A stretch of 64,000 nucleotides of DNA from Thermoprotei archaeon (GTDB taxonomy: Archaea; Thermoproteota; Thermoprotei; QMSL01), in assembly GCA_003650925.1 (NCBI GenBank), contig QMSP01000004.1, positions 1 to 64,000 on the forward strand. The letters are read 5' to 3'. A program made the translations under genes and the position numbers. The notes beneath the pieces were generated by a model. The model did not search any database and was not told the origin of the DNA. It saw nothing but the letters and a program-made list of their open reading frames with translations. Below are positions 1 to 7,373 of this stretch, piece after piece (position 1 is the stretch's first letter; every line of letters begins with the position of its first letter).

Positions 1-79
1 CAGCAGTCACCAATAAACTTGTAGAGTCTAGGAGCTTATAAGCCTTCACCTCAACATACCTCATAGCATTAAGAGGCAT
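1..79 (-). CDS. Possible 5' end of a gene running off the window edge
   Basis: A reading frame opens with ATG at 77-79 on the minus strand and stays open to the window edge (26 codons, beginning MPLNAMRYVEV). A TATA-like sequence (TATTATAG) lies about 25 bases upstream, near positions 91-98. The few visible residues loosely resemble the N-terminus of flavin reductase-like proteins, but this is too short to name. It could be chance coding. Confidence 0.35.
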   Translation of the reverse strand, partial: MPLNAMRYVEVKAYKLLDSTSLLVTA

Positions 80-155
80 AGAAAGACACACTATAATACA
101 GAAAGTTACAGTCTAACGTTTCTGCCCTTCTTTAAGCTTTGCCCAGCGGCTTCAA

Positions 156-1118
156 TTATACTGGTATGCATATGGGTGCTGTATCTGTTGAGACCTTGGT
201 TTCGCTTATGAAAGCCTCTTTTACTTCAAGGGGCATTACGAAGAGAGCATGATGTAGGTCTGGGTAGTATAATTTTAGCCTTCCCTTGAGACCTCTTTCT
301 TCAATTCTCTTTGCAATATCCTCTTTGGATAGCTCAAGAGGATCATGTCTCTTAGAGCCTAGTACAAATCCCCATGGTGAGTAGAACGAAGGAACCCAGT
401 GTTGATAAGCTCTGGCTATCTTGAAAATTTTGCCTATAGTGTTGAGAATAGCCGCGAAGACTGACTTAGTGTAGAAGACTGAGGTAGCCTGAGTAACCAT
501 TACCCCATCATCGTCTAGGACTCGATGAACTTCCCTGTAGAACTCCAAGGTATAGAGGAATCTTGAGGGGCCTTCGGGTAGTGGGTCTGTTGCATCAACT
601 ATGACCACATCAAAGCTTTTATCGTTAGCCTTTTCAACAAATTTTCGGCCATCATCTATAATGAGCTTAAATCTTGGATCCTCGAAAGCTCCTTGATGCA
701 TCTCTGGCAGGTATTTTCTACAAAGAGACACTACTTCCTCATCTATATCCACCATGACCACTTCCTTGACAGTGTTGTGCTTGAGCACTTCCCTTGCTGT
801 AGCTCCTTCACCTCCTCCAATGATGAGGACTCTCTCTGGCTTGGGATGTGTTAACATGGGAACGTGGACTAGTGGCTCATGATAATAATATTCATCAGCT
901 ACAGTTGACTGAATCTTACCATCCAGGAAAAGAGCCTTACCAAAGTCATAGGTTACTACTATATCCACCTCTTGATACTTGGTCCTGCCTGAGTATATCA
1001 CCTCCTTTATCGTATGCATAGAGGCAGTATATGGAGTGGCGAAGTCGAAGTACCACCGCCATATCCTTTGAAGGGGGACATAATTATTGGCGCTTGGTCT
1101 CCTCCTCTCCTTCTCCAA
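156..1118 (-). CDS. speE: Spermidine synthase (aminopropyltransferase)
   Basis: Transfers the aminopropyl group of decarboxylated AdoMet to a diamine such as putrescine (or agmatine in some archaea). The nucleotide-binding GGGEGATARE loop lies near residues 101-110, followed by the VDIDEEVV acidic motif and the catalytic DATDP loop near residue 175. The full-length Rossmann-fold methyltransferase-like domain and the N-terminal beta domain (from about YVPLQRIWRWYF) are present, at the usual family length. I chose the TTG at 1116-1118 because GAGGTG sits 6 bases upstream; a GTG three codons earlier would place the start inside that site. The start overlaps the end of the AdoMet decarboxylase gene, so the two form one operon for polyamine synthesis, as expected in a thermophile. 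Confidence 0.93.
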   Translation of the reverse strand: MEKERRRPSANNYVPLQRIWRWYFDFATPYTASMHTIKEVIYSGRTKYQEVDIVVTYDFGKALFLDGKIQSTVADEYYYHEPLVHVPMLTHPKPERVLIIGGGEGATAREVLKHNTVKEVVMVDIDEEVVSLCRKYLPEMHQGAFEDPRFKLIIDDGRKFVEKANDKSFDVVIVDATDPLPEGPSRFLYTLEFYREVHRVLDDDGVMVTQATSVFYTKSVFAAILNTIGKIFKIARAYQHWVPSFYSPWGFVLGSKRHDPLELSKEDIAKRIEERGLKGRLKLYYPDLHHALFVMPLEVKEAFISETKVSTDTAPICIPV

Positions 1119-1491
1119 TGTTAACACCTCTCTTGAACTCTAGGATACTAACCTGTCTAGGCTTAAAGGTTTCACGCAATATCTCATAGGCTTTCCATGG
1201 ATCAACATGAGTACCGCAGGTGAAGATGTCTATGGCTGCATACCCATATTCAGGCCATGTGTGAATTGAGAGATGAGATTCAGCTATGATCACAATCCCT
1301 GATACGCCTTGAGGTTTGAATTTGTGAAACACTTCACCACACACTTGTGCTCCTGCCTCTCTAGCTGCCTTCACTAAAGACTTTTTAATCTCTTCAATAT
1401 TATCAAGTACTGAAGCTGGACACCCTATGAACTCTGCTATGAGATGACGGCCCAGCTCCTTCACCTCCCCCATCCTACCCACCCTTTTCAT
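1084..1491 (-). CDS. speH: S-adenosylmethionine decarboxylase proenzyme
   Basis: A pyruvoyl-dependent enzyme that supplies decarboxylated AdoMet for spermidine synthesis. The 135-residue chain has the self-cleavage site AE/SHLSIHTWPE: Ser72 becomes the pyruvoyl group, with His77 and Cys92 (FTCG) also conserved. It is the first gene of a two-gene operon with spermidine synthase, which supports AdoMet as substrate. In Thermoproteota a close paralogue acts as arginine decarboxylase (known from Sulfolobus), and motif reading alone cannot exclude that. The first few residues may be extra: an ATG at 1471-1473 (MGEV) is an alternative start. Confidence 0.92.
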   Translation of the reverse strand: MKRVGRMGEVKELGRHLIAEFIGCPASVLDNIEEIKKSLVKAAREAGAQVCGEVFHKFKPQGVSGIVIIAESHLSIHTWPEYGYAAIDIFTCGTHVDPWKAYEILRETFKPRQVSILEFKRGVNIGEGEEETKRQ

Positions 1492-1666
1492 GTGCTAGCC
1501 CCCCTTAGCACTATGGGGTTTAAACACCTCACATTTAAAGATTACCCCCCTCTTCAAATGGGCTTCATGTATAACACAGCTTAAATATGAACAAAATGTT
1601 ACATGAAGGCAGGCTAGCAAAAAGCTATCATGTGGCTACAGCATAATTGGTTGTGAGGAGGTCTAC

Positions 1667-2221
1667 TTGAGGGTAGTGGGCATAGACCTAGCTGGGGATG
1701 AGAGAAGACCCACTGGAATAGCCATCATCAAAGAGAGAGTGGCTATAGCCTTCATAGCATTTAAGGATCACGAAATTATGGAGGTCATCGACGCCATAAA
1801 GCCTCTAATTGTAGCTGTGGATTCTCCTCTTACTCTGCCTATGCATGGATACATGAGAGAAGTTGATAGAAGGATGCATAGGCTAGGATTTCCAGTTCTC
1901 CCTCCCATGTTTCCTGGGATGAGAAAGCTCACGATGAGAGGTATGAGGCTTAAGGCTAAGCTTGAAGGAAGGGGTATCTCAGTAATTGAGGTGCATCCAA
2001 GATCGAGCTTAAAGGCTCTGAGAAGGAGGTTCAAAGACGACAATTTAAACGTAAGAGAAATAGCTCTAAGGGTAGGAGTTAAAGTGTTAGAGGCTCATAT
2101 GAGCAAGGATGAGGAGGATGCTCTTTTGGCTGCCATAACAGGGTTGCTGTACATGAAGGGGGAGCACTACATCGTTAGGTGCGATGATGGAAGTATAGTG
2201 TTGCCGAGGTGGTGTGCTTGA
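1667..2221 (+). CDS. DUF429 family protein (predicted RNase H-like nuclease)
   Basis: A 184-residue protein opening with MRVVGIDLAGDE, the first strand of an RNase H-like fold with its conserved acidic residue. AVDSPL near residue 50 and EVHPRSS near residue 105 are typical of DUF429. The C-terminal SKDEEDALLAA motif carries further acidic residues. The start is a TTG preceded by a strong GAGGAGGT site. The gene overlaps the PolD small-subunit gene by 13 bases, so the two are likely co-translated. The family is annotated as predicted nuclease; its substrate is not known to me. The link with PolD is inference from gene order. Confidence 0.8.
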   Translation: MRVVGIDLAGDERRPTGIAIIKERVAIAFIAFKDHEIMEVIDAIKPLIVAVDSPLTLPMHGYMREVDRRMHRLGFPVLPPMFPGMRKLTMRGMRLKAKLEGRGISVIEVHPRSSLKALRRRFKDDNLNVREIALRVGVKVLEAHMSKDEEDALLAAITGLLYMKGEHYIVRCDDGSIVLPRWCA

Positions 2222-3657
2222 GAAGTACTAGAGCCAAGGAGCTCATAAGGACAGCCTTGTTAGAGGGATATCAGCTAAGCCCTGATGCCATAAAGCTTCT
2301 CCTGAGGATGGAAGATCCCATCAAAGCGCTTAGACGCATAATAGCATTTCTTAGAGGTAATGGTGATCAGAGAGTAGTCATAGATAAGGACTGTCTCTTA
2401 CTGCTCAAGGAAGGACCTGATGAATGGGCTGATGCTAGAGGCTATGATGCAAGACTGAGGATAATAGAGGAGGTCAAGACTATTGATGGAGAAGCCTCCT
2501 ATGAGAGCTTCAGGAGATATTTTCTGGATAGATTGAGGAGATTGTCAAGAATTATAAGGCAAAGGCCCGATTTCTCAGGCTGCATGAAAATAGGTGACCT
2601 AGGTAGAGGCGTAGAGGATGAGGTAAAAGTTATAGGCCTTGTCTACGATAAACGTGAGGTTAAGAATGGTTTTATCATTAGCATTGAAGATGAAACAGGT
2701 TTTGTGGACGTATTTGTACCCAAGGACTCGCTTGCCTGTGATAAGGTGAGGTTTGTAGTGCCTGACATATGCATAGGAGTTGAAGGGATTGTGAGAAACG
2801 GTATGATTATAGCTGAGGATCTAGCTTTTCCTGAGTGCAAGCCCAATCCACCTCCAAGAGCGCCTCCACTGAGTGTTCTCCTAGTCTCGGACCTCCACGT
2901 AGGTAGCAGCATGTTTCGTAGAGAGGCTTTTGAAAGGCTGGTTGACTGGCTTAGGAAAGGCGAGGATCCAGTAGCCAGAAGTGTAAAGTATGTGCTTATA
3001 GCAGGAGACATAGTGGATGGTGCTGGGATATATCCTGGGCAAGAAGAGGAGCTGATGGTGAGGGATGTGAGGGAGCAGTACAGAGAAGCAGCCAAGCTCA
3101 TAGAGAAGATCCCTGACCACATAGAGGTGATCATAGTTCCAGGAAACCATGATGCAACAAGTCTTGCTCTTCCCTACATAGGGATATTCGAAGAGTATGC
3201 TGAAGAGCTTCTACAGCTCCCTAATGTTATGTTGTTAAGCGATCCTACAACCATAGCCATTCATGATGTCATATTCACAATTTCCCATGGCAGAAGTCTT
3301 GATGACTTGATAGCTTACATTCCTGGAGCTTCCTTTGATGAAAATGGGCTAGCAGTCGTCATGAAGTGTCTTGTCAAGTTCAGACATTTAGCGCCTATCT
3401 ATGGTTCAAGGACGCCTCTAGCTCCTCTCAGCAGGGACTATATGGTGTTAGACGTTGTACCTCATGTCATACATTTAGGCCATGTACATATATGCTCAGT
3501 GACTACTTACAAGGGGGTGCTGCTCATTAACACAGGAACTTGGCAGGAGCAGACTCAATACCAGAGAACTCTAGGGATTATGCCTACTCCATGTAGAGCG
3601 GTTGTTGTTAGGCTAAGTGACTTGAAGGTAAAAGTTCTCAACTTCAATGCATATTAG
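2209..3657 (+). CDS. polB: DNA polymerase D small subunit (DP1)
   Basis: The exonuclease subunit of the archaeal family D replicative DNA polymerase. Of 482 residues, about the first 120 are a helical region, residues 135-205 look like an OB fold, and residues 222 to the end are a calcineurin-like phosphoesterase. Metal-binding motifs are visible: DLHVGS (228-233), AGDIVDG (265-271), GNHD (312-315), SHGR, GHVH and the C-terminal NTGTWQEQT. All are intact, so 3'-5' exonuclease activity is expected. The large subunit (DP2) is not in this window. A TTG at 2218 is an alternative start. The presence of PolD excludes most classical crenarchaeal orders as the source. Confidence 0.93.
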   Translation: MVCLRSTRAKELIRTALLEGYQLSPDAIKLLLRMEDPIKALRRIIAFLRGNGDQRVVIDKDCLLLLKEGPDEWADARGYDARLRIIEEVKTIDGEASYESFRRYFLDRLRRLSRIIRQRPDFSGCMKIGDLGRGVEDEVKVIGLVYDKREVKNGFIISIEDETGFVDVFVPKDSLACDKVRFVVPDICIGVEGIVRNGMIIAEDLAFPECKPNPPPRAPPLSVLLVSDLHVGSSMFRREAFERLVDWLRKGEDPVARSVKYVLIAGDIVDGAGIYPGQEEELMVRDVREQYREAAKLIEKIPDHIEVIIVPGNHDATSLALPYIGIFEEYAEELLQLPNVMLLSDPTTIAIHDVIFTISHGRSLDDLIAYIPGASFDENGLAVVMKCLVKFRHLAPIYGSRTPLAPLSRDYMVLDVVPHVIHLGHVHICSVTTYKGVLLINTGTWQEQTQYQRTLGIMPTPCRAVVVRLSDLKVKVLNFNAY

Positions 3658-3658
3658 G

Positions 3659-4222
3659 CTATTGAAAGACACTAAGTCTTGATAGAGCTTTTGAGAGTAG
3701 TCTAGCCAATCTGAGAGGTTCTGGTGTCTTTCCCCAGAGTATGGTTGGGGATAGAAGTTCAACCGCACGGCTTGGCTCTATGCCTACGCATTCTATGTAG
3801 TATCTGAGGCCTGTCTTCCATTCAACAACCTCAAAGGCTTCTCCAACACGCTCAATTATATTCCACCTGACCTTCCAATCGGTGAAATGCTTCTTGAGGG
3901 CACGAAGAACAGCTTCATTATCAGGCTTCTTTCGGCTGAAGATTACTACAGGTATTCTCGTCCTCTGGTGTATAGAGAAGGGATCTAGAACGTTAAAGCC
4001 AGCGAATGTTATGCCACCTGTTATGAGCAGATCCGCTCCTCCTAGCTCCTCTATGATGCTCAAGGTCTTCTCCGTAACATCCATACCATCAACTTCTATA
4101 GTTCTCATACTTATCGAGGATAGCCTCAAGCCTTTAAGAAGCACGCCTAGGAGAAGGCACTTCCTAGAGATTTTAGGTATGAAAGCTCCATCATCAAGCC
4201 CTATGAACTTAATAGGCTCCAA
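3659..4222 (-). CDS. DUF99 family protein (UPF0215)
   Basis: A 187-residue protein with the DUF99 hallmarks: GLDDGAF near residue 8, EVDGMDVTE near residue 45 and TGGITFAGFNVLD near residues 67-79. No function can be assigned from the sequence alone. The start overlaps the end of orc1/cdc6 by 22 bases on the same strand, so the gene is probably co-expressed with the origin-binding protein. That position suggests, but does not show, a role in DNA metabolism. Confidence 0.85.
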   Translation of the reverse strand: MEPIKFIGLDDGAFIPKISRKCLLLGVLLKGLRLSSISMRTIEVDGMDVTEKTLSIIEELGGADLLITGGITFAGFNVLDPFSIHQRTRIPVVIFSRKKPDNEAVLRALKKHFTDWKVRWNIIERVGEAFEVVEWKTGLRYYIECVGIEPSRAVELLSPTILWGKTPEPLRLARLLSKALSRLSVFQ

Positions 4223-5418
4223 TGGACCAGCCCTCTTACCGAGGGATCCTCCATGAGACCTTCTTTTAAGCTTCTCTCACTTATGCCAAGCCTTATCCTC
4301 CTAGTCCTTCCATATCTTCCTCTGCTGATGACTCGGGCGTTGAGGATACCAAGCATATCGAGCTCGCTTATGAGATCACTTACCCTTCTTTGAGTAAGTG
4401 GATCTAGGCCAAGTGCTTTGCATAACTCCTTGTATAGGTTGTATATCTCGCCTGTAGTTATCTCCCTAATTCGAAGCTTCTCTAATCGATATACGCTTAG
4501 AAGCACCAGCTTGGAGTGGAGGGGGAGTGTCCTTAGAACATCCACAACCCTATCCTTTTCAAGCTCTCTCCTAGCCTTTCTAACATGTTCTTCTGTGACT
4601 TTAGTAGCACCTTCTCTCTCAGCTATTTCACCAGCTACTCTCAGTAGGTCAAGGGCTTTTCTGGCATCTCCATGCTCTTTGGCCGCTATAGCTGCGCACA
4701 GAGGTATAACTCCTTCCTCAAGAACACCTTCATGAAAAGCCTCTTGAGCTCTCATATCAAGAATGTCCTTCAGCTCCTCATATGTATATGGAGGAAAGAC
4801 CAATTCCTCCTCTCCAAGGCTGCTCTTGACTCGAGCATCTAAGTACTCTGTGAACTTGAGGTCGTTGGTTATGCCGATTATTGATAGACGTGACCTTTCA
4901 AGGCTGGCATTAATCCTTGTGAGGTGATAGAGTACAGCATCCCCACTTTTCTTAACTAATGCATCTATTTCATCAAGCACTGCTATCATGAGCTTACCTT
5001 TTCTGTCAAGACCTTTAATGAACCTTCTCAACACCTCAGCGGTGGAGAGGCCTGTGAAGGGGACATGTATATCGAGAAATGAGCATAAATCTGCAAGAAC
5101 TCTATAGTTTGTGTCAGCTTCTCTACAGTTAACATAAGCTGTTATGACCTTATCACCAGCTTTAGCTTTTAATCTCCTAAGCACATACTTAGCTACGGCA
5201 GTCTTGCCTGTTCCAGTCTGTCCATAGATGAAGACATTGGATGGTCTAGCTCCCTTCAAGGCAGGAGCTAGAATAGCTCCAAGCTTAAGTATTTGTTCCT
5301 CTCTATGAGGGAGCTCGTCAGGAACGTGATCTGGCCTTAGCACCTCTCTGTTTCTGAATATCCTTGAGCTTAACATGCGTTCAAATATCATGTCCAACTT
5401 ATCCATGTGAACCACCAT
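4201..5418 (-). CDS. orc1/cdc6: Orc1/Cdc6 origin-binding initiator ATPase
   Basis: Marks the replication origin and loads MCM. It is an AAA+ protein of 405 residues with Walker A GQTGTGKT (66-73), Walker B VLDEID (147-152), sensor 1 GITND near residue 183, an arginine-finger region, sensor 2 HGDARKALDLL near residue 253, and a C-terminal winged helix (about 295-390) that binds origin DNA. All catalytic motifs are intact. It is the only initiator gene in the window. The roughly 500-base non-coding stretch immediately upstream has paired inverted repeats, the arrangement expected when an archaeal origin sits beside its initiator gene. An ATG at 5404-5406 (MDKLD) is an alternative start. Confidence 0.95.
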   Translation of the reverse strand: MVVHMDKLDMIFERMLSSRIFRNREVLRPDHVPDELPHREEQILKLGAILAPALKGARPSNVFIYGQTGTGKTAVAKYVLRRLKAKAGDKVITAYVNCREADTNYRVLADLCSFLDIHVPFTGLSTAEVLRRFIKGLDRKGKLMIAVLDEIDALVKKSGDAVLYHLTRINASLERSRLSIIGITNDLKFTEYLDARVKSSLGEEELVFPPYTYEELKDILDMRAQEAFHEGVLEEGVIPLCAAIAAKEHGDARKALDLLRVAGEIAEREGATKVTEEHVRKARRELEKDRVVDVLRTLPLHSKLVLLSVYRLEKLRIREITTGEIYNLYKELCKALGLDPLTQRRVSDLISELDMLGILNARVISRGRYGRTRRIRLGISERSLKEGLMEDPSVRGLVHWSLLSS

Positions 5419-5650
5419 TACCTATGGATCATGTGCAGATCTCACTAGGGCAGAGAAGAGTGATAAAGAAAGCAGTTAAAATAAATGCTTATGATGCGAT
5501 GTGACTTCATCAGCCTCTACATGTGTCCTCAAGCTCTGAGAAAGCTAAATGATGCAGTAGACATCATTTATTTCCTTAGAAAGCCTTAGTAGGCTGTTTC
5601 AAGGGTTACGGTATTTCTAATTATTTTAAACGCCTTAATTATTTGAAGGT

Positions 5651-5663
5651 AAGCTTATAAAAC
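5651..5663 (+). promoter_or_regulatory. TATA-type promoter for a possible RNA at about 5688
   Basis: AAGCTTATAAAAC resembles the BRE/TATA elements found in front of the stable RNAs in this window. A start about 26 bases from the TATA centre would fall at about 5684-5690, exactly at the foot of the long hairpin that begins GCCGTCCGC. This favours a transcribed RNA in the orc1-5S interval. Confidence 0.4.
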
Positions 5664-5689
5664 ACAGTATGTAAAAAAATATTACAAAA

Positions 5690-5790
5690 AGCCGTCCGCT
5701 CAGCCAAACCTACCGAGTGCCGAGCAGAGTACTAGTAATGACTACAGCGTGAAGGTGCTCGGTAGGTGCTGGGCGGAAGAGGGCGTAATG
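5690..5790 (+). ncRNA. Candidate structured non-coding RNA between orc1 and 5S
   Basis: The arms CCGCTCAGC (5695-5703) and GCTGGGCGG (5768-5776) pair over nine positions including one G-U. The next segment, CCTACCGAG (5708-5716), pairs perfectly with CTCGGTAGG (5758-5766). A second possible pairing, CCGAGCA with TGCTCGG, is mutually exclusive with the inner stem. The G-U pair and continuous stem suggest RNA rather than only DNA-binding sites. A TATA element lies at the right distance upstream. No known RNA family is recognised. Confidence 0.35.
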
Positions 5791-5793
5791 ACT

Positions 5794-5844
5794 CACCTAC
5801 CGTGATTAAAAGCATTTATAGCTAAAAGAAAGTCACGGTAGGTG
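5794..5844. repeat. Perfect 12-base inverted repeat with AT-rich spacer
   Basis: CACCTACCGTGA (5794-5805) and TCACGGTAGGTG (5833-5844) are exact inverse copies separated by 27 AT-rich bases. The core ACCTACCG is shared with the other inverted pair just upstream. The layout fits paired protein-binding sites around an easily melted segment; a hairpin RNA is the alternative. Confidence 0.7.
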
Positions 5845-5912
5845 GGAAACGCTCATATTACATGATTAGTAGCCTACTTCTCGTTGATTTTTCAGGTGCG
5901 TGATAATGGTCG

Positions 5913-6035
5913 AGCGGACAGCACCGCGCTTTCCCGAGGCCTCTCGGACCTCAGTACTCGCGACGGCGGCTGAGGGCTTAACTTCCGGGTTCGGAATGAG
6001 TCCGGGTGTGGCCCCCCAGCCTATGGCCGTCCGCT
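5913..6035 (-). rRNA. rrf: 5S ribosomal RNA
   Basis: The minus strand reads as a full archaeal 5S rRNA of 123 bases. The ends AGCGGACGGC and GCTGTCCGCT form helix I. The conserved internal segments CCGAACCCGGAAGTTAAG and GTACTGAG are present. It is not adjacent to 16S or 23S genes within this window, so it is an unlinked 5S gene, common in Thermoproteota. A TATA-like element (AAGCTTATTAG on the minus strand, about 6066-6078) lies upstream. The high GC of the gene against its surroundings indicates a thermophile. Confidence 0.95.
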
Positions 6036-6065
6036 CTCATCCCAACTAGACTAATCATGTGGGGT

Positions 6066-6078
6066 ACTAATAAGCTTT
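6066..6078 (-). promoter_or_regulatory. TATA/BRE promoter of 5S rRNA
   Basis: On the minus strand GAAAGCTTATTAG lies about 35 bases before the mature 5S end, implying a short leader of about 10 bases. The same AAGCTTATTA core occurs in front of SRP RNA. Confidence 0.45.
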
Positions 6079-6235
6079 CATACTTCTTCATTAGGAGCTT
6101 CTACACAATGAACGCGCATTACAAGGAGTACAACTAAACGAATATCAAACCTTGTGATGTGGTATTTAAGCATACATCTCTTAGCTTCTTGACTTCGTTC
6201 TAGAGCTGGGTTAACATTTATAGTACAGGGGTCGA

Positions 6236-6246
6236 TTTTATATGTA
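6236..6246 (+). promoter_or_regulatory. TATA box of the DUF1512 gene
   Basis: ATTTTATATGT is centred about 26 bases before the TTG start codon at 6267. The transcript would therefore start at or next to the start codon, giving a near-leaderless mRNA. Confidence 0.45.
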
Positions 6247-6266
6247 CTGATTGAGAGGGTGTTGCC

Positions 6267-7364
6267 TTGAATGGCAGTGTAGAACAATGGAGTTCAATCT
6301 ACTACATGCTTAGCCTACTTGCGTTCATGTTCCTGATACTATTCAATCAACGAATTCAAGTCATTATGTGGCTCATGAATATCACAAGGGTTCTCAAGAA
6401 GCTTGAAAGAATGGTTGATGAGTGTAGAAGTACTTTGATCAACACTATGAGAAAATATGGCTGTACCCTAGAGGATCTCAACTACACTATAAATGAGCTC
6501 TTGGAGTTTTACGTTATTGAGCCAGTGGAGAGAGACCCCTTTGGTGTTATAAGGAGGCTTGAACATCTGATAAATCTCCAGAGAGGAAAATTCAGAGAGA
6601 TCGTTGGAAGGCTTGCTCCTAAAGCGGATGATGTAACCCGCAAAAATATTGAGAACATGATCGAGGCCTCGATAGCTGTCAACACCTTGTATAGAATAGT
6701 AAGGCATTTCTTCATCCTTGGAAAGAAGACGAAGAGCATGCTGATAATTGCACAGCTGGAAATGGCTCTTCCCTACATTATGAGGTTTGCTGAGGCCTAC
6801 TTCAATGCCATTAAGGTGTTCTCCCAAGGTAAACCTCTTGGTGATGGCATAGGGCCACTTGTAGCAGGCAAGCTTATGTTGAATGCTGAGAAGAAGGTAG
6901 TGAAGGACGATACCGTGATAGCTGAAGTTCCTTTTGAAGGCAGGAGGCTGATAGTTATCAAGGCATTAGGCCCTGGTGGAGAAGTAGGAAAGCCTGGTAA
7001 GGTAATAGAGGAGCTCGTGGAGGAGAATGGAGGCAAGGTGGCTAGGATAATAATGATAGATGCCGCCCTAAAGCTTGAGGGCGAAAAGAGCGGAGATGTA
7101 GTTGAGGGAATAGGTGCTGCAATAGGAGACCCAGGGCCAGAAAAGTTCAGGATAGAGGAAGTGGCTACGAGATATAATATACCCCTTGATGCTATAATAA
7201 TCAAGGAGAGCCTTGAGGAGGCTGTAGGAGCCATGAAGAAGGAGATAGCCGAGGCAGCTCAAAGAGTTGTAGATAGAGTGAAGGAATTGATAAGGGAAAG
7301 GACAAAAGAGGGAGATATAGTTATAGTAGCTGGAATAGGCAACACCATGGGTATAGGACAGTAA
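6267..7364 (+). CDS. DUF1512 family archaeal protein
   Basis: A 365-residue protein with one probable N-terminal membrane segment (about residues 13-37), a long helical region, and a C-terminal domain from about residue 185 containing GDGIGPLVAGKL, PFEGRRLIVIKALGPGG and IAGIGNT-like glycine-rich motifs typical of DUF1512. The C-terminal half has a Rossmann-like look. It starts with TTG, supported by GAGAGGGTG upstream and by the TATA position. A small membrane zinc-ribbon gene follows 9 bases later. The function is unknown; membrane anchoring with a large cytosolic domain is what the sequence shows. Confidence 0.8.
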   Translation: MNGSVEQWSSIYYMLSLLAFMFLILFNQRIQVIMWLMNITRVLKKLERMVDECRSTLINTMRKYGCTLEDLNYTINELLEFYVIEPVERDPFGVIRRLEHLINLQRGKFREIVGRLAPKADDVTRKNIENMIEASIAVNTLYRIVRHFFILGKKTKSMLIIAQLEMALPYIMRFAEAYFNAIKVFSQGKPLGDGIGPLVAGKLMLNAEKKVVKDDTVIAEVPFEGRRLIVIKALGPGGEVGKPGKVIEELVEENGGKVARIIMIDAALKLEGEKSGDVVEGIGAAIGDPGPEKFRIEEVATRYNIPLDAIIIKESLEEAVGAMKKEIAEAAQRVVDRVKELIRERTKEGDIVIVAGIGNTMGIGQ

Positions 7365-7373
7365 GGTGAGAAC

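Larger units (their letters stand above)
5419..5912. other. Candidate replication origin upstream of orc1/cdc6
   Basis: This stretch holds no credible protein gene. It contains an 8-base inverted repeat (5547-5554 with 5562-5569), an AT-rich tract at about 5615-5690, and four copies of the core ACCTACCGWG arranged as two inverted pairs (pair 1 within 5707-5768, pair 2 at 5794-5805 and 5833-5844). In archaea, origins commonly lie next to orc1/cdc6 and consist of inverted initiator-binding repeats flanking an AT-rich unwinding element. The repeats seen here do not match the canonical ORB sequence that I know, so the assignment rests on position and architecture. Confidence 0.5.

Noticed and set aside
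6078-6287. A 69-codon minus-strand open frame between 5S and DUF1512
   Set aside because: It runs through the 5S and DUF1512 promoter regions, has no ribosome-binding site or family resemblance, and would overlap the DUF1512 start.
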